In this document: in pieces, positions 51,960 through 61,746 of the stretch
Position numbering within the stretch: position 1 is the stretch's first letter
Layout: each line of letters starts with the position of its first letter
DNA from: Kumtagia sp964244725
Lineage (GTDB): Bacteria; Pseudomonadota; Alphaproteobacteria; Rhizobiales; Rhizobiaceae
Length of the DNA: 64,000 nucleotides
Direction: 5' to 3'
NCBI GenBank assembly: GCA_964244725.1
Contig: CAXTJQ010000018.1
Coordinates: forward strand, 1 to 64,000
The notes under the pieces: model-generated
Told to the model about the DNA's origin: nothing
The model's input: the letters and a program-made list of their open reading frames with translations, nothing else
Database searches by the model: none
Made by a program: the position numbers and the translations under genes

Positions 51960-52180
51960 GGCATCCTCCCGCCGCTGAACGCCCGCTCCGGGCTGTTTTA
52001 TTGTCGCATGAAGCAGTTGCGCATGCCGGCACGGCATGAACTGCGATCAGTATTGGCAGCTAAACATCAATTGGCGCAAAAATCAAAGTCGTCGACTACG
52101 ATATGCCGAGGCGGAGACCGATGATCACTTCGCGACGGCGGCGCTACGCTATCCGCGTCGAGATCGACCGGGTGCGACGC

Positions 52181-52462
52181 CTAGCCGAAGGCGCGGATCG
52201 AACCGAGACAGGCCTGGCGCGCTTCCTCGACGGCGATTTCGTCATGCCGATCGGCGATCTTGCGTTCCAGTTCGGCAAGCGCGCTGACAATCTGCCCGGC
52301 CGCCGCCTCGCCGCGACATATCCGCAGCTTGAAAAGCAGACGATGGATGACGAGCCCGCCGTCCGGGTCCAGCGCCACGAAATTGCTGATCCGCTGGCCC
52401 AGTTCGCGCAGGATGTCCGCTCTCGGCGTATAGGCGTTGGGCTCGGGAAACTGCAGGCTCAT
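52181..52462 (-). CDS. Small protein of unknown function
   Basis: 93 residues, rich in charged residues with a predicted helical character. The start reads MSLQFPEPNAYTPRADILRE, and the sequence has one or two cysteines but no signal or membrane segment. I do not recognise it. It is convergent with no gene and divergent from nadK, whose start is about 180 bases away. Normal codon bias supports coding. The opposite-strand open frames across this region look like antisense shadow. Confidence 0.5.
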   Translation of the reverse strand: MSLQFPEPNAYTPRADILRELGQRISNFVALDPDGGLVIHRLLFKLRICRGEAAAGQIVSALAELERKIADRHDEIAVEEARQACLGSIRAFG

Positions 52463-52643
52463 CGAGGGGCGCTCGTTGGGAAGACAACAGTTTACTTACC
52501 CGGCGGCAGGTTGGAGACAAGGCCAATTGCGGAATCTTTTTGGATTGGGCGCCTCGTTGTCCGCGGCGTTTGACGATGGTAGCCATTGCCTTTGCGTCGT
52601 CTTTCCCCCGTGCTACGCCCTGCCTCGGGCATCGCGCCCGGGG

Positions 52644-53432
52644 ATGATCGGGTTGCGCACGCAAAAGCCACGCGAAATTTTCCACTTCGCCTCGTCGGGC
52701 GCACCCGACGCCGACGAGGCCGTGACGGTGTTGACCGCCGCCTACGGCCAGAACGCGGTCACGGACGCGGACGTCGTCGTGGCTCTGGGCGGCGATGGCT
52801 TCCTGCTGCAGACACTGCGCGAGACGATGGGCAGCGGCCGGCAAGTCTACGGGATGAACCGCGGCACGGTCGGCTTCCTGATGAACGAATACCGCGTCGA
52901 GGGCCTGTCGCAGCGCATCGCATCCGCCGCTGCCGAGACGATCCGCCCCCTAGTCATGGAGACGGTCTCGACCGACGGAACGACCGCCAAGGCCCTCGCC
53001 ATCAACGAGGTGTCGCTGTTTCGTCAGACTTACCAGGCCGCCAAGATCCGCATTACAGTCGACGGCAACGTCAGGCTGGAGGAACTGATCTGCGACGGCG
53101 CGATGGTCGCGACGCCGGCCGGCTCGACCGCCTACAATCTGTCGGCGCACGGTCCGATCCTGCCGCTCGATGCGCCGCTGCTCGCGCTCACCGCCGTCAG
53201 CCCGTACCGGCCCCGCCGCTGGCGCGGGGCGCTGCTGTCCAACAAATCGACGGTGCGTTTCGATATCATCGAGGACGGCAAGCGCCCGGTCAACGCGGTG
53301 GCGGACTATACCGAGATCAAGTCGGTCGTCAGCGTCACGGTCTGCGAGTCCGGCTCGCTGACCGCCACGCTGCTGTTCGATGCCGGACACTCCTGGGACG
53401 AGCGCATCCTGGCCGAACAGTTCCGCTATTGA
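52644..53432 (+). CDS. nadK: NAD kinase
   Basis: NAD kinase phosphorylates NAD to NADP with ATP. The product (262 residues from 52644) has the GGDG motif in VALGGDGFLLQTL (about 46-58), the NRGTVGFLMN motif (about 73-82), NEVSLFR, and the conserved DGAMVATPAGSTAYNLSAHGPIL. The start at 52644 is chosen because the frame before it is not family-like. It is followed 187 bases later by the DEAD-box helicase gene. Confidence 0.94.
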   Translation: MIGLRTQKPREIFHFASSGAPDADEAVTVLTAAYGQNAVTDADVVVALGGDGFLLQTLRETMGSGRQVYGMNRGTVGFLMNEYRVEGLSQRIASAAAETIRPLVMETVSTDGTTAKALAINEVSLFRQTYQAAKIRITVDGNVRLEELICDGAMVATPAGSTAYNLSAHGPILPLDAPLLALTAVSPYRPRRWRGALLSNKSTVRFDIIEDGKRPVNAVADYTEIKSVVSVTVCESGSLTATLLFDAGHSWDERILAEQFRY

Positions 53433-53619
53433 CGGGCGCTGTTGATTTGGCGGCTCAGGGCCTCTATTTGCGGCTTAAGCATGAAAAGGTTAAATCCGGC
53501 TGAAAAGATTGACAAAACCGGATTCAACCCGTAACGCGATGCCGAGGTCCGCACGAGCGTGACCCTTGCGGCGGTCGAGAAGACCGCGCCCCCTGAACAG
53601 CTGAAGCAGTCAGAACCCT

Positions 53620-55158
53620 TTGTCCTCAGACATCATCGACGCGCAAGACGCGATTACTTTTGCCGATCTTGGCCTGTCGCCGAAGGTCCTTTCCGCCGTC
53701 ACCGACGCGGGCTACACGATCCCGACACCGATCCAGGCGGGCGCCATACCGCACGCCCTGGCCGGCAGGGACGTGCTCGGCATCGCCCAGACCGGCACCG
53801 GCAAGACGGCGGCGTTCGTGCTGCCGATGATCACGCGGCTCGAAAAAGGTCGGGCCCGCGCCCGCATGCCGCGTACGCTCATTCTCGAGCCGACGCGCGA
53901 GCTCGCCGCGCAGGTGGAAGAGAATTTCATCCGCTACGGCAAGAACCACAAGCTCAATATCGCGCTGCTGATCGGCGGCGTGTCTTTCGATGAACAGGAA
54001 AGGAAGCTCGAGCGCGGCGCGGACGTCCTGATCGCCACCCCGGGCCGCCTGCTCGACCACCGCGAGCGCGGCAAGCTGCTGCTGACCGGGGTCGAGATCC
54101 TCGTCATCGACGAGGCCGACCGGATGCTCGACATGGGCTTCATCCCCGACATCGAGCGGATCTGCGAGATGATCCCGTTCACGCGCCAGACCCTCTTCTT
54201 CTCCGCGACCATGCCGCCGGAAATCACCAAGCTGACCGAAAAGTTTCTGCAGGCCCCGGTTCGGGTCGAGGTTTCCCGCGCGGCCTCGACCGGCGTCAAC
54301 GTAACCCAGCGTCTGGTCAAGGCGGCCTCGAAAGGCTGGGACAAGCGCGAGGTCCTGCGCAACCTGATCCGCGCCGAGGACGAGGGCCTCAAGAACGCGA
54401 TCATCTTCTGCAACCGCAAGGTCGAGGTCGCGGAACTCTTCCGCTCTCTCATCAAGCATGATTTCGAGGCCGGCGCGCTGCACGGCGACATGGAGCAGAG
54501 CGCCCGCATGGCGATGCTCAAAAGCTTCCGGGACGGCAAGCTCAAGCTTCTGGTCGCTTCCGATGTCGCCGCGCGCGGCCTCGACATTCCTGATGTCAGC
54601 CACGTGTTCAACTTCGACGTTCCGATTCACGCCGAGGACTACGTCCACCGCATCGGCCGCACCGCCAGGGCGGGGCGGTCCGGCAAGGCATTCACGATCG
54701 CCACGAAATCCGACGTGAAATACATCGACGCCATCGAAAAGCTGATCGGCCAGTCGATCGAATGGCATGACGGCGACCTGTCGACCGTCGCCGCATCAGA
54801 CGCGCCGGACGAGGCGCCGCGGCGCGGACGGAACGGCGGCGAACGCGATCGCAAGCCGCGCGAGGACCGCAATCGTCGCCCGCGCGAGGATCGCGAGAGA
54901 CCGAGGCTCTCGCAGCCCCGGGTCGAGGCGGTGGCGGACGCCGCGCCCGCGCCCGGCGCGGATGTGCTGGTCCAAGAGCGTCCACGGCATCGCGAACCGT
55001 CGCGCAACGACAATGCCGTCCGCAAGCCGCGCACCGCGGAGCGTCATCAGGACGAGCGCCAACCCCGCCATCGCACTGACCAGAATCCGGACGACAATTC
55101 CGTGGTCGGCTTCGGCTCCGACCTCCCGGCCTTCATGCTGGTCGCCGGCAAGGTCTGA
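53620..55158 (+). CDS. DEAD-box RNA helicase
   Basis: 512-residue RNA helicase with all core motifs: Q-motif region, AQTGTGKT, PTRELA, GG, TPGRL, DEAD, SAT, and in the second domain HGDMEQ, ARGLDIP and HRIGRTARAG. The last 130 residues are a low-complexity Arg/Asp/Glu/Pro-rich tail with RNA-binding character, as in RhlE-like proteins. The start is a TTG at 53620 with no strong ribosome-binding site, and no ATG gives the family N-terminus. Confidence 0.93.
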   Translation: MSSDIIDAQDAITFADLGLSPKVLSAVTDAGYTIPTPIQAGAIPHALAGRDVLGIAQTGTGKTAAFVLPMITRLEKGRARARMPRTLILEPTRELAAQVEENFIRYGKNHKLNIALLIGGVSFDEQERKLERGADVLIATPGRLLDHRERGKLLLTGVEILVIDEADRMLDMGFIPDIERICEMIPFTRQTLFFSATMPPEITKLTEKFLQAPVRVEVSRAASTGVNVTQRLVKAASKGWDKREVLRNLIRAEDEGLKNAIIFCNRKVEVAELFRSLIKHDFEAGALHGDMEQSARMAMLKSFRDGKLKLLVASDVAARGLDIPDVSHVFNFDVPIHAEDYVHRIGRTARAGRSGKAFTIATKSDVKYIDAIEKLIGQSIEWHDGDLSTVAASDAPDEAPRRGRNGGERDRKPREDRNRRPREDRERPRLSQPRVEAVADAAPAPGADVLVQERPRHREPSRNDNAVRKPRTAERHQDERQPRHRTDQNPDDNSVVGFGSDLPAFMLVAGKV

Positions 55159-55196
55159 GGATCACGCGGCCTCGCGACTGGTCCGTTCTCGCGACC

Positions 55197-55859
55197 TTAT
55201 CCATTGGTCAGCGGCGAGAGCTGAATCTCGACGCGGCGATTCTCCGCGCGGCCGTCGTCACTGGCGTTCGATGCGATCGGCCGCGTTTCGCCGAACCCGG
55301 TCACCGAGAAGCGACGCTGGTCGACGCCTTGCGCGTTGAGGTAGTTCGCGACCGACAGCGCGCGGCGCTGCGACAGGTCGAAATTGTGGCTGTCGCTGCC
55401 GCTCGAATCGGTATGGCCGTAGACGTCGACGAGCGTCTGTTTGTAGCGCTTGAGCACCAAGGCCACGGAATTTAGCGTCTGGTAGAAACCCGGCTTCACC
55501 GCATCCTGGTCGACGGCGAAGGTGATGTCGGAGGGCATGTTGAGGATGATCCGGTCGCCGGTCCGCGTCACGCTGACGCCGGTGCCCTGCAGTTGCGCGC
55601 GCAGATCGGCCTCGTTCTTGTCCATCGTCGCGCCGATCGCGCCGCCCGCCAGCGCGCCCACGCCGGCGCCAATCAGCACCGCGTTGCGCTGCGCGACCTT
55701 GCTGCCGCCGACCGCCAGTCCAGCGAGCGCGCCAAGGCCCGCTCCGAGCACCGCCCCGCCGGCCGTGTTGGATACTTTCTGCTCACCCGTGTAGGGGTCT
55801 GTCGAACAGGCCGACACGAACGCGATGCCGACAAAGGCGACGACGATTCTTGTTTTCAT
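55197..55859 (-). CDS. OmpA-family lipoprotein (YiaD type)
   Basis: 220 residues. The signal ends in the lipobox FVSAC (about residue 18), so it is a lipoprotein. A glycine-zipper region follows (AGGAVLGAGLGALAGLAVGG and GALAGGAIGATM), then the OmpA-like peptidoglycan-binding domain with VDVYGHTDSSGSDSHNFDLSQRRALSVANYL and NRRVEIQLSPL, whose Asp and Arg contact diaminopimelate. AGAGGGA precedes the start at 55859. It lies downstream of prfB and converges with the helicase gene. Confidence 0.9.
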   Translation of the reverse strand: MKTRIVVAFVGIAFVSACSTDPYTGEQKVSNTAGGAVLGAGLGALAGLAVGGSKVAQRNAVLIGAGVGALAGGAIGATMDKNEADLRAQLQGTGVSVTRTGDRIILNMPSDITFAVDQDAVKPGFYQTLNSVALVLKRYKQTLVDVYGHTDSSGSDSHNFDLSQRRALSVANYLNAQGVDQRRFSVTGFGETRPIASNASDDGRAENRRVEIQLSPLTNG

Positions 55860-56000
55860 GTGTTGTCCCTCTAGGACCATCGGCGTTGCGCCGACGGTGC
55901 GAATCCCTGCCGGCTTGAGGCTTTGCGTAAAAAATGTGGCAAATTCCGGAACGGAATCCGGATGGTCCGTCACCGCCGGGCGGGCATGGTTAACAGGCCG

Positions 56001-57129
56001 TCAATCGATGTCGGCGACCTGCGTGACGCCGCCGTCGATCCGGTGCGACAGCGAGGCCTCCATGAACTCGTCGAGGTCGCCGTCCAGCACGTCCTGCGGC
56101 GCGCTGCTCTCCATGCCAGTCCGCAGATCCTTGACCATCTGGTAGGGCTGCAGGACGTAGGACCGGATCTGATGGCCCCAGCCGATCTCGGTCTTGGCGG
56201 CCTCCGTGGCATTGGCCTCCGCCTCCCGCTTCTTCAGCTCTTCCTCATAAAGCCGCGAGCGCAGCATCTCCCAGGCCTTGGCCTTGTTCTTGTGCTGAGA
56301 GCGCTCCGCCTGGCAGGCGACCGCGATGCCTGTCGCCAGATGGGTGATGCGGACCGCCGAGTCGGTCGTGTTGACATGCTGGCCGCCGGAGCCCGACGAG
56401 CGGTAGGTATCGATGCGGACATCGGCCTCCGAGACGTCGATCTCGATCGAATCGTCGATCACCGGATAGACCCAGATGCTCGAGAACGAGGTATGGCGGC
56501 GCGCGTTGGAATCGTAGGGCGAGATGCGCACCAGGCGATGCACGCCGGACTCCGTCTTGAGCCAGCCATAGGCGTTGTGCCCCTTGATCATGACGGTCGC
56601 CGACTTGATGCCCGCCTCTTCCCCGTCATGGACTTCAAGCACCTCGACCTTGAAGCGGCGGCGCTCGGCCCAGCGCGTGTACATGCGCAAAAGCATGTTC
56701 GCCCAATCCTGGCTTTCCGTGCCACCCGCGCCGGCATGAACTTCGAGATAAGTGTCGTTGCCGTCCGCCTCGCCCGAAAGCATGGTCTCGATCTGGCGCG
56801 CCTTGGTCTCGCCGGAAAGCGAGCGGACCGCCGCCTCCGCTTCGGCCACGACGCTCGCGTCGCCCTCTTCCTCGCCGAGTTCGATCAGGCCGATATTGTC
56901 CTCGAGCGCCTGGCTGAGCTTGCGGATCGAGACGATGCCGTCGTCGAGCTGCTGGCGCTCGCGCATCAGGCTCTGGGCTTCCTTCGGATCGTTCCAGAGC
57001 GTGGCGTCCTCGGCGCGGACGTTCAGGTAGTCGAGGCGCTTGTGCGCGGCATCCCAGTCAAAGATGCCTCCTCAGCAGGCCGATGGCCTGCTTGATCTCG
57101 TCGACGAGCTTTTCGGTCTCTGCGCGCAT
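56001..57129 (-). CDS. prfB: Peptide chain release factor 2, programmed +1 frameshift
   Basis: RF2 decodes UGA and UAA stops. It is translated in two frames: 23 codons from ATG 57129 to CTT at 57061-57063, then a UGA at 57058-57060 which is bypassed by a +1 shift, and 352 further codons from GAC at 57057-57059 to the stop at 56001, giving about 375 residues. GGQ is in SGSGGQHVNTTDSAVR. The stop-decoding tripeptide reads SPY in RISPYDSNARR rather than SPF, as I recall from other alphaproteobacterial RF2 proteins. The gene follows mrcA by 95 bases on the same strand. Confidence 0.95.
57057..57072 (-). other. Programmed +1 frameshift site of prfB
   Basis: On the minus strand AGGAGG (57067-57072) is followed by CAT, then CTT TGA C. 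This matches the known bacterial RF2 autoregulatory signal: an internal Shine-Dalgarno-like element three bases before a CUU slip codon and a UGA followed by C. Low RF2 stalls the ribosome at the UGA and favours slippage. Confidence 0.95.
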
Positions 57130-57224
57130 GGCAGTTTTTTTATCCTTGGAATGTCTGGATTTGCGTTCGGCGCGACCATAGGTGCGCGCCTTCGGGGTGT
57201 AAAGCGGGCCGGCCTAACAAGAAT

Positions 57225-59666
57225 TTAATAGAGACCGCCGCCCGTACCGGTCTCGATCGCCTTGCTCGCCTGCGGCGAGAGCTGGCCGGTCGCCGATGTC
57301 TCGCTGTTGTCCCCGATCACCCAATAGCTGTCGGCCGGGCCAGTGCCGGGCTTGAAGGCTTCCATGATCGAGCCGCCGTCGCCCTCGCGCGCCTGCATGC
57401 CGGTCTTGCGGTTGATGGCGATGAGCTTCATGCCGTCCGGGACCTGGAAGTCGACGATCGGCGTGCCTTCGAGCGCCTCGCGCATGAAATCCTTGAAGAT
57501 CGGCGCGGCCAGCCCGCCGCCGGTGGCGCCGTGGCCGAGGCCCTGCGGCTTGTCGAAACCGAGATAGAGCCCGACCACCATGTTGGGCGTATAGCCTATG
57601 AACCAGGCGTCCTTCTCGTCGTTAGTCGTCCCGGTCTTGCCGGCGATCGGACGGCCGAGCTCGGACACGGTGATCGCGGTGCCGCGCGTCACCACGCCCT
57701 CCATCATCGACGTGATCTGATAGGCTGTCATCGGGTCGAGCACCTGTTCGGAATTGTCGACCAGTTCCGGCTCGGTCTGGTTTTCCCAATCCTTGGCGAT
57801 GCAGGTCTCGCAGCCGCGCTCGTCATGCTTGAACACGGTCTTGCCGTAGCGGTCCTGGATGCGGTCGATCAGCGACGGCTTGATCTGGCGTCCGCCATTG
57901 GCCATCACGGCATAGGCCGAAACCATGCGCATCACCGTCGTCTCGCCGGACCCGAGCGCCATCGCGATATGCGGCGGCATCTTGTCGTAGACGCCGAACC
58001 GCTCGGCGTATTCGGCGACCAGCTTCATGCCCATGTCGTTGGCGAGCCGCACCGTCATCAGGTTGCGCGAGCGCTCGATGCCGGTGCGCAAGGTCGAGGG
58101 ACCGCCGCCCTTGCCGTCGTAGTTCTTCGGCGTCCAGACCTCGTTGCCGATCCGGATGGTGATCGGCCCGTCCATGATGACGGAGGCCGGCGTATAGCCG
58201 TTGTCGAGCGCGGCGGCGTAGACGACCGGCTTGAACGACGAACCCGGCTGGCGGTAGGCCTGCGTGGCGCGGTTGAACTCGGATTCGGCGTAGGAGAAGC
58301 CGCCGACCATCGCCAGCACGCGGCCGGTATGCGGGTCCATGGCGACGAGGCCGCCCGACACGGCCGGCACCTGGCGCAGCCAATAGCCGTCCTTGTCGGG
58401 CTTCTGCTCGACGAACACCACGTCGCCGGTCTTCAGCACGTCGGCCGGAGAGTTCGACTTCAGCAGCTTTCCGTCGACCATGTGGCGCATCGCGAAGCTC
58501 ATGTCGGCCTTGGCCACGGCGCCGGTGTCGCGCTCCGGACCGACAGCGCCGGAGGCCTCGCGAGCCGGCTGCAGGCCGATCGTCAGCCCGGAGGCCGAAG
58601 CGTCGAGCACCACCGCCAGACGCCACTCCGGAACGTCGTCGAGGGTCTTCACGTCGCCGAGCGGCTTGCCCCAGTCGCCGCCGGACATGTCGATGGTCGT
58701 CATCGGCCCGCGATAGCCGCGCAGCGTATCGTATTTCAGGAAGCCGTTCTGCATCGCCTTGCGGGCCTGCACCTGGAGCTTCGGATCAAGAGTGGTGCGC
58801 ACCGACAGCCCGCCCTCGTAGAGAGCATTCTCGCCGTAGCGCGCGATAATCTCGCGGCGCACCTCCTCGGTGAAATACTCGCCGGCGAACAGATAATTGC
58901 CCTTGCGCCGCAGCGTAACGCCGAGCGGCTCGGCCTTGGCCTTGACGCCTTCCTCGACTGAGACGTAGCCGTTCTCGACCATCTGGCCGATCACCCAGTT
59001 GCGCCGTTCCAGCGCCCGCTCGGTATTCTTGAAAGGGTTATAGTTCGACGGACCCTTCGGCAGCGCCGCGAGGTAGGCGGCTTCCGCCACCGTCAGCTCG
59101 TTGACGGACTTGTCGAAATAGGTCAGCGCGGCGCCGGCTATGCCGTAGGCGCCGAGGCCGAAGAAGATCTCGTTCAGATAGAGTTCGAGGATGCGGTCCT
59201 TGGAATAGGCCTGCTCGATGCGGAACGAGAGGATAGCCTCCTTCACCTTTCGCTCGACCGAGCGCTCGTTGGTGAGCAGGAAGTTCTTGGCGACCTGCTG
59301 CGTGATGGTCGAGCCGCCCTGCATCGGCCCGCCCTTGGCATAGACCAGCGCGGCACGAATCACGCCCTGGAAATCGACGCCGGAATGCTGATAGAAATTC
59401 TTGTCCTCGGCCGACAGGAACGCCGCCTTGACGCGGTCGGGCACTGCCTGGATCGGCAGATAGAGCCGTCGCTCGCGGGCGAATTCCCCCATCAGCGACC
59501 CGTCGACGGCATGCACGCGGGTCGTCACCGGCGGCTCGTAGCGGGCGAGCACCTCGTAGTCCGGCAGGTCCTTGGCCAGATGGCTCACATAGATCGCCAC
59601 GCCGCCCGCCACCAAAAGGGCGAGCATCGTTCCGATCCCGAAGAAATAGCCGATCAGACGAATCAT
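57225..59666 (-). CDS. mrcA: Penicillin-binding protein 1A
   Basis: Bifunctional murein polymerase, 813 residues from the ATG at 59666 (GGGAGCGGGA upstream). An N-terminal membrane helix (about 7-30) is followed by the GT51 transglycosylase domain (FLSAEDKNFYQHSGVDFQG and GGSTITQQVAKN, with the catalytic Glu), a linker, and the transpeptidase domain with SxxK in PGSSFKPV, SxN in ERSRNLM and KTGT in IAGKTGTTN. It lies between amiC and prfB, the usual alphaproteobacterial order. Confidence 0.96.
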   Translation of the reverse strand: MIRLIGYFFGIGTMLALLVAGGVAIYVSHLAKDLPDYEVLARYEPPVTTRVHAVDGSLMGEFARERRLYLPIQAVPDRVKAAFLSAEDKNFYQHSGVDFQGVIRAALVYAKGGPMQGGSTITQQVAKNFLLTNERSVERKVKEAILSFRIEQAYSKDRILELYLNEIFFGLGAYGIAGAALTYFDKSVNELTVAEAAYLAALPKGPSNYNPFKNTERALERRNWVIGQMVENGYVSVEEGVKAKAEPLGVTLRRKGNYLFAGEYFTEEVRREIIARYGENALYEGGLSVRTTLDPKLQVQARKAMQNGFLKYDTLRGYRGPMTTIDMSGGDWGKPLGDVKTLDDVPEWRLAVVLDASASGLTIGLQPAREASGAVGPERDTGAVAKADMSFAMRHMVDGKLLKSNSPADVLKTGDVVFVEQKPDKDGYWLRQVPAVSGGLVAMDPHTGRVLAMVGGFSYAESEFNRATQAYRQPGSSFKPVVYAAALDNGYTPASVIMDGPITIRIGNEVWTPKNYDGKGGGPSTLRTGIERSRNLMTVRLANDMGMKLVAEYAERFGVYDKMPPHIAMALGSGETTVMRMVSAYAVMANGGRQIKPSLIDRIQDRYGKTVFKHDERGCETCIAKDWENQTEPELVDNSEQVLDPMTAYQITSMMEGVVTRGTAITVSELGRPIAGKTGTTNDEKDAWFIGYTPNMVVGLYLGFDKPQGLGHGATGGGLAAPIFKDFMREALEGTPIVDFQVPDGMKLIAINRKTGMQAREGDGGSIMEAFKPGTGPADSYWVIGDNSETSATGQLSPQASKAIETGTGGGLY

Positions 59667-59868
59667 TCCCGCTCCCGTGCAGGTCGGTGTTCCAGCCGTT
59701 CGAGCGACGCGGTCGAGTCGCCATCGAGCCGGACTTGAGGTCGAAGCCTTCCCTCGCCCGTATGGACAAAATACGGCAGGTCCGGGCCGATCGGTTCGAC
59801 CGCCGTTTCGAATGTTCAGACCTGTGGCAGCATTGCAACGCGCCACGACACATCGAAGCGGATGTATA

Positions 59869-61119
59869 TCATCCGCCGGCGGCGCGCGCAGCGGCGAATT
59901 GGGCCACCGCGCTGGAAATCGAACCCACCGCCCGCTTTCGCCATTCCGGATCGTTCAACTGCTCCTCGTCCTCGGCGTTGGACAAATAGCCGAGTTCGAC
60001 CAGCACCGACGGGACGTCCGGCGCCTTCAGGACCTTGAACCCGGCGAAACGGTGCGGGTTGTTGATCAGCCCGACCGAATTCGACAATTCGCCTACGAGC
60101 GTCTTGGCAAACCGGATCGAGAAGGCGTGCGTCTCGCGCCGGATCAGGTCGACCAGGATATCGGCGACTTGGTGATCCTGGTCCCTGACCTCGATCCCGG
60201 CCAGCTGGTCGGAAAGATTTTCGCGGTCGGCGACCGCCTGCGATTCGGCATCCGACGCATGATCCGAGACGGTGTACACGGTGGCGCCGCGAAGGCCCTT
60301 GACGCTGATCGTATCGGCGTGGATCGAGATGAACAGGTCGGCGCCCGCCTGCCGGGCGATCCGGACCCGGTCGTCGAGACGGAGGAACTCGTCGCGGTCG
60401 CGCGTCATCGACACCGCGTAGCGCTGGTCGGCGGCCAGCGCGTCGCGCAGCTGCAGCGCGAAAGCCAGCGTCACGTCCTTCTCGATGGTTCCGCCGACCC
60501 CCTCCGCGCCCCCGTCGACGCCGCCATGGCCGGCGTCGACCACGATCGTGAACGGCTTGGCCGGGCGGTCGACCAAAGGGCCGACGCGTCCGCTCTTGGC
60601 GGCCGCGATCGTAGAGGCGGTCGTGATCGCCTGGTCGGCCAGCGCAGCCTCGAAAGCCGCGGCGCTCGCCGCGACGATGTCGACCGCCAGCCGGTAGCCG
60701 TCGCCATCGCCATTCGGCAAGACCTCGGCGCCGGCGATCGTGAAGGGCCCCTTGGTCGACAGGATGATTCGCGAATTGTCCGGGCCCGACGCGCCGTACT
60801 GGACGCTCTTGATCAGACCGCGCGCCTTGACCGCGCCGGGCTCGAAGGCAAATTTCGTCGCCGGCATCTCGATCACCAGGCGGTGCGGCGCGCGCACCAG
60901 GAACCAGTGCAGGTCGGGTTCGATATTGAAGGTGACGACCAACCGCATATGCGTGGCGTCGCCCGCCATCCTGTAGTCCCTGGCCTGGAGCCCGTCCCCG
61001 GCAGCCGCGCCGGCGCAGGCGGCGATCGAAAACCCGAATACAATCAGAAGGCAACGCAACGCGGCGGCGGTTAGGTAAGCCGCGCCGACCCCGTCTTTCG
61101 CAAACAACCTGGAACGCAT
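59869..61119 (-). CDS. N-acetylmuramoyl-L-alanine amidase (AmiC type)
   Basis: 416 residues. An N-terminal signal (LRCLLIVFGFSIAACAGA; the cysteine may be fortuitous) precedes an AMIN domain (about 45-140) and a zinc amidase_3 catalytic domain (about 190-405) with VVDAGHGGVDGGA (first zinc His), the Glu in GGTIEKDVTLA, SIHADT (second zinc His) and LVELGYLSN with the catalytic Glu. It cleaves the amide between muramic acid and L-alanine and is needed for cell separation. It lies upstream of mrcA, divergent from rne. Confidence 0.95.
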   Translation of the reverse strand: MRSRLFAKDGVGAAYLTAAALRCLLIVFGFSIAACAGAAAGDGLQARDYRMAGDATHMRLVVTFNIEPDLHWFLVRAPHRLVIEMPATKFAFEPGAVKARGLIKSVQYGASGPDNSRIILSTKGPFTIAGAEVLPNGDGDGYRLAVDIVAASAAAFEAALADQAITTASTIAAAKSGRVGPLVDRPAKPFTIVVDAGHGGVDGGAEGVGGTIEKDVTLAFALQLRDALAADQRYAVSMTRDRDEFLRLDDRVRIARQAGADLFISIHADTISVKGLRGATVYTVSDHASDAESQAVADRENLSDQLAGIEVRDQDHQVADILVDLIRRETHAFSIRFAKTLVGELSNSVGLINNPHRFAGFKVLKAPDVPSVLVELGYLSNAEDEEQLNDPEWRKRAVGSISSAVAQFAAARAAGG

Positions 61120-61746
61120 CGCAAAACCCGTCGTCGAACAGACGCACCCTCAACGGCGCGTCCCGAACCCACCGGACCGCGCTTAACGAAACGTATCCAG
61201 ACAAGGTTAACCGACGGTTCCCGGTTCGCGCATCGTTTGGAAACCAATTTATCGGCAACCTGAATGAAGGGTTGCCTAAAAGGCGGTCAAATCATAAAAG
61301 CAGTATCGGCACACTGCAATGCCCGGGCGTCTGATGAGGCTGACACAGCTTTCCAGGCGTGGAGTGGAAACGGACCTTCCGCATAAATTCGACCGGGCAG
61401 GCTTGGCCAAGGGATTTCGTTCCGTGGCGCAATCGATTGCGCGTCTCGGGACGTTTGAAAACGGCGCGAGTGTTTTCAGGTCGCGCCGGCTCATTGTGAG
61501 CAAACAGCTGGTCCGGGCTACCCGGACCCTGGTTCAGAGGATCCGCGGCGCACGCCATGACCAAAAGCGCAATGTCGGAAAGGTCCGCACTATACCGCGC
61601 CGAACAGGCAGCGGGCGGCACCACCACGGCGCGAAGGCGGCCGCACGCGGACATCAACAGATCAGAGACGCCCCAAGCGGCCCTATCGGCATGGCGCACA
61701 GCGCCGTCGTCGAACCGCCGCCGCGCGCTCGACAGGAAAAAATCGC
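61120..61746. other. Long intergenic region and leader upstream of rne
   Basis: 627 bases without a supported gene lie between divergent amiC and rne. On the plus strand TTGCCT (61272-61277) and TAAAAG (61295-61300), 17 bases apart, may be a sigma-70-type promoter, giving an rne leader of about 440 bases. A perfect stem of seven bases (61511-61517 with 61521-61527, three-base loop) lies within it. RNase E genes of other bacteria carry long structured leaders that mediate autoregulation. Confidence 0.5.
61272..61300 (+). promoter_or_regulatory. Putative rne promoter
   Basis: TTGCCT and TAAAAG with a 17-base spacer, four of six matches to each housekeeping consensus element. Placed about 440 bases before the rne start. 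Confidence 0.4.

Noticed and set aside
57058..57060. prfB as a broken gene because of an in-frame UGA
   Set aside because: The surrounding sequence is the known programmed frameshift signal, and the downstream frame is intact.
57040..57228. A small plus-strand open frame at the prfB start
   Set aside because: It is antisense to the 5' end of prfB and the mrcA-prfB spacer, with no ribosome-binding site or homology.
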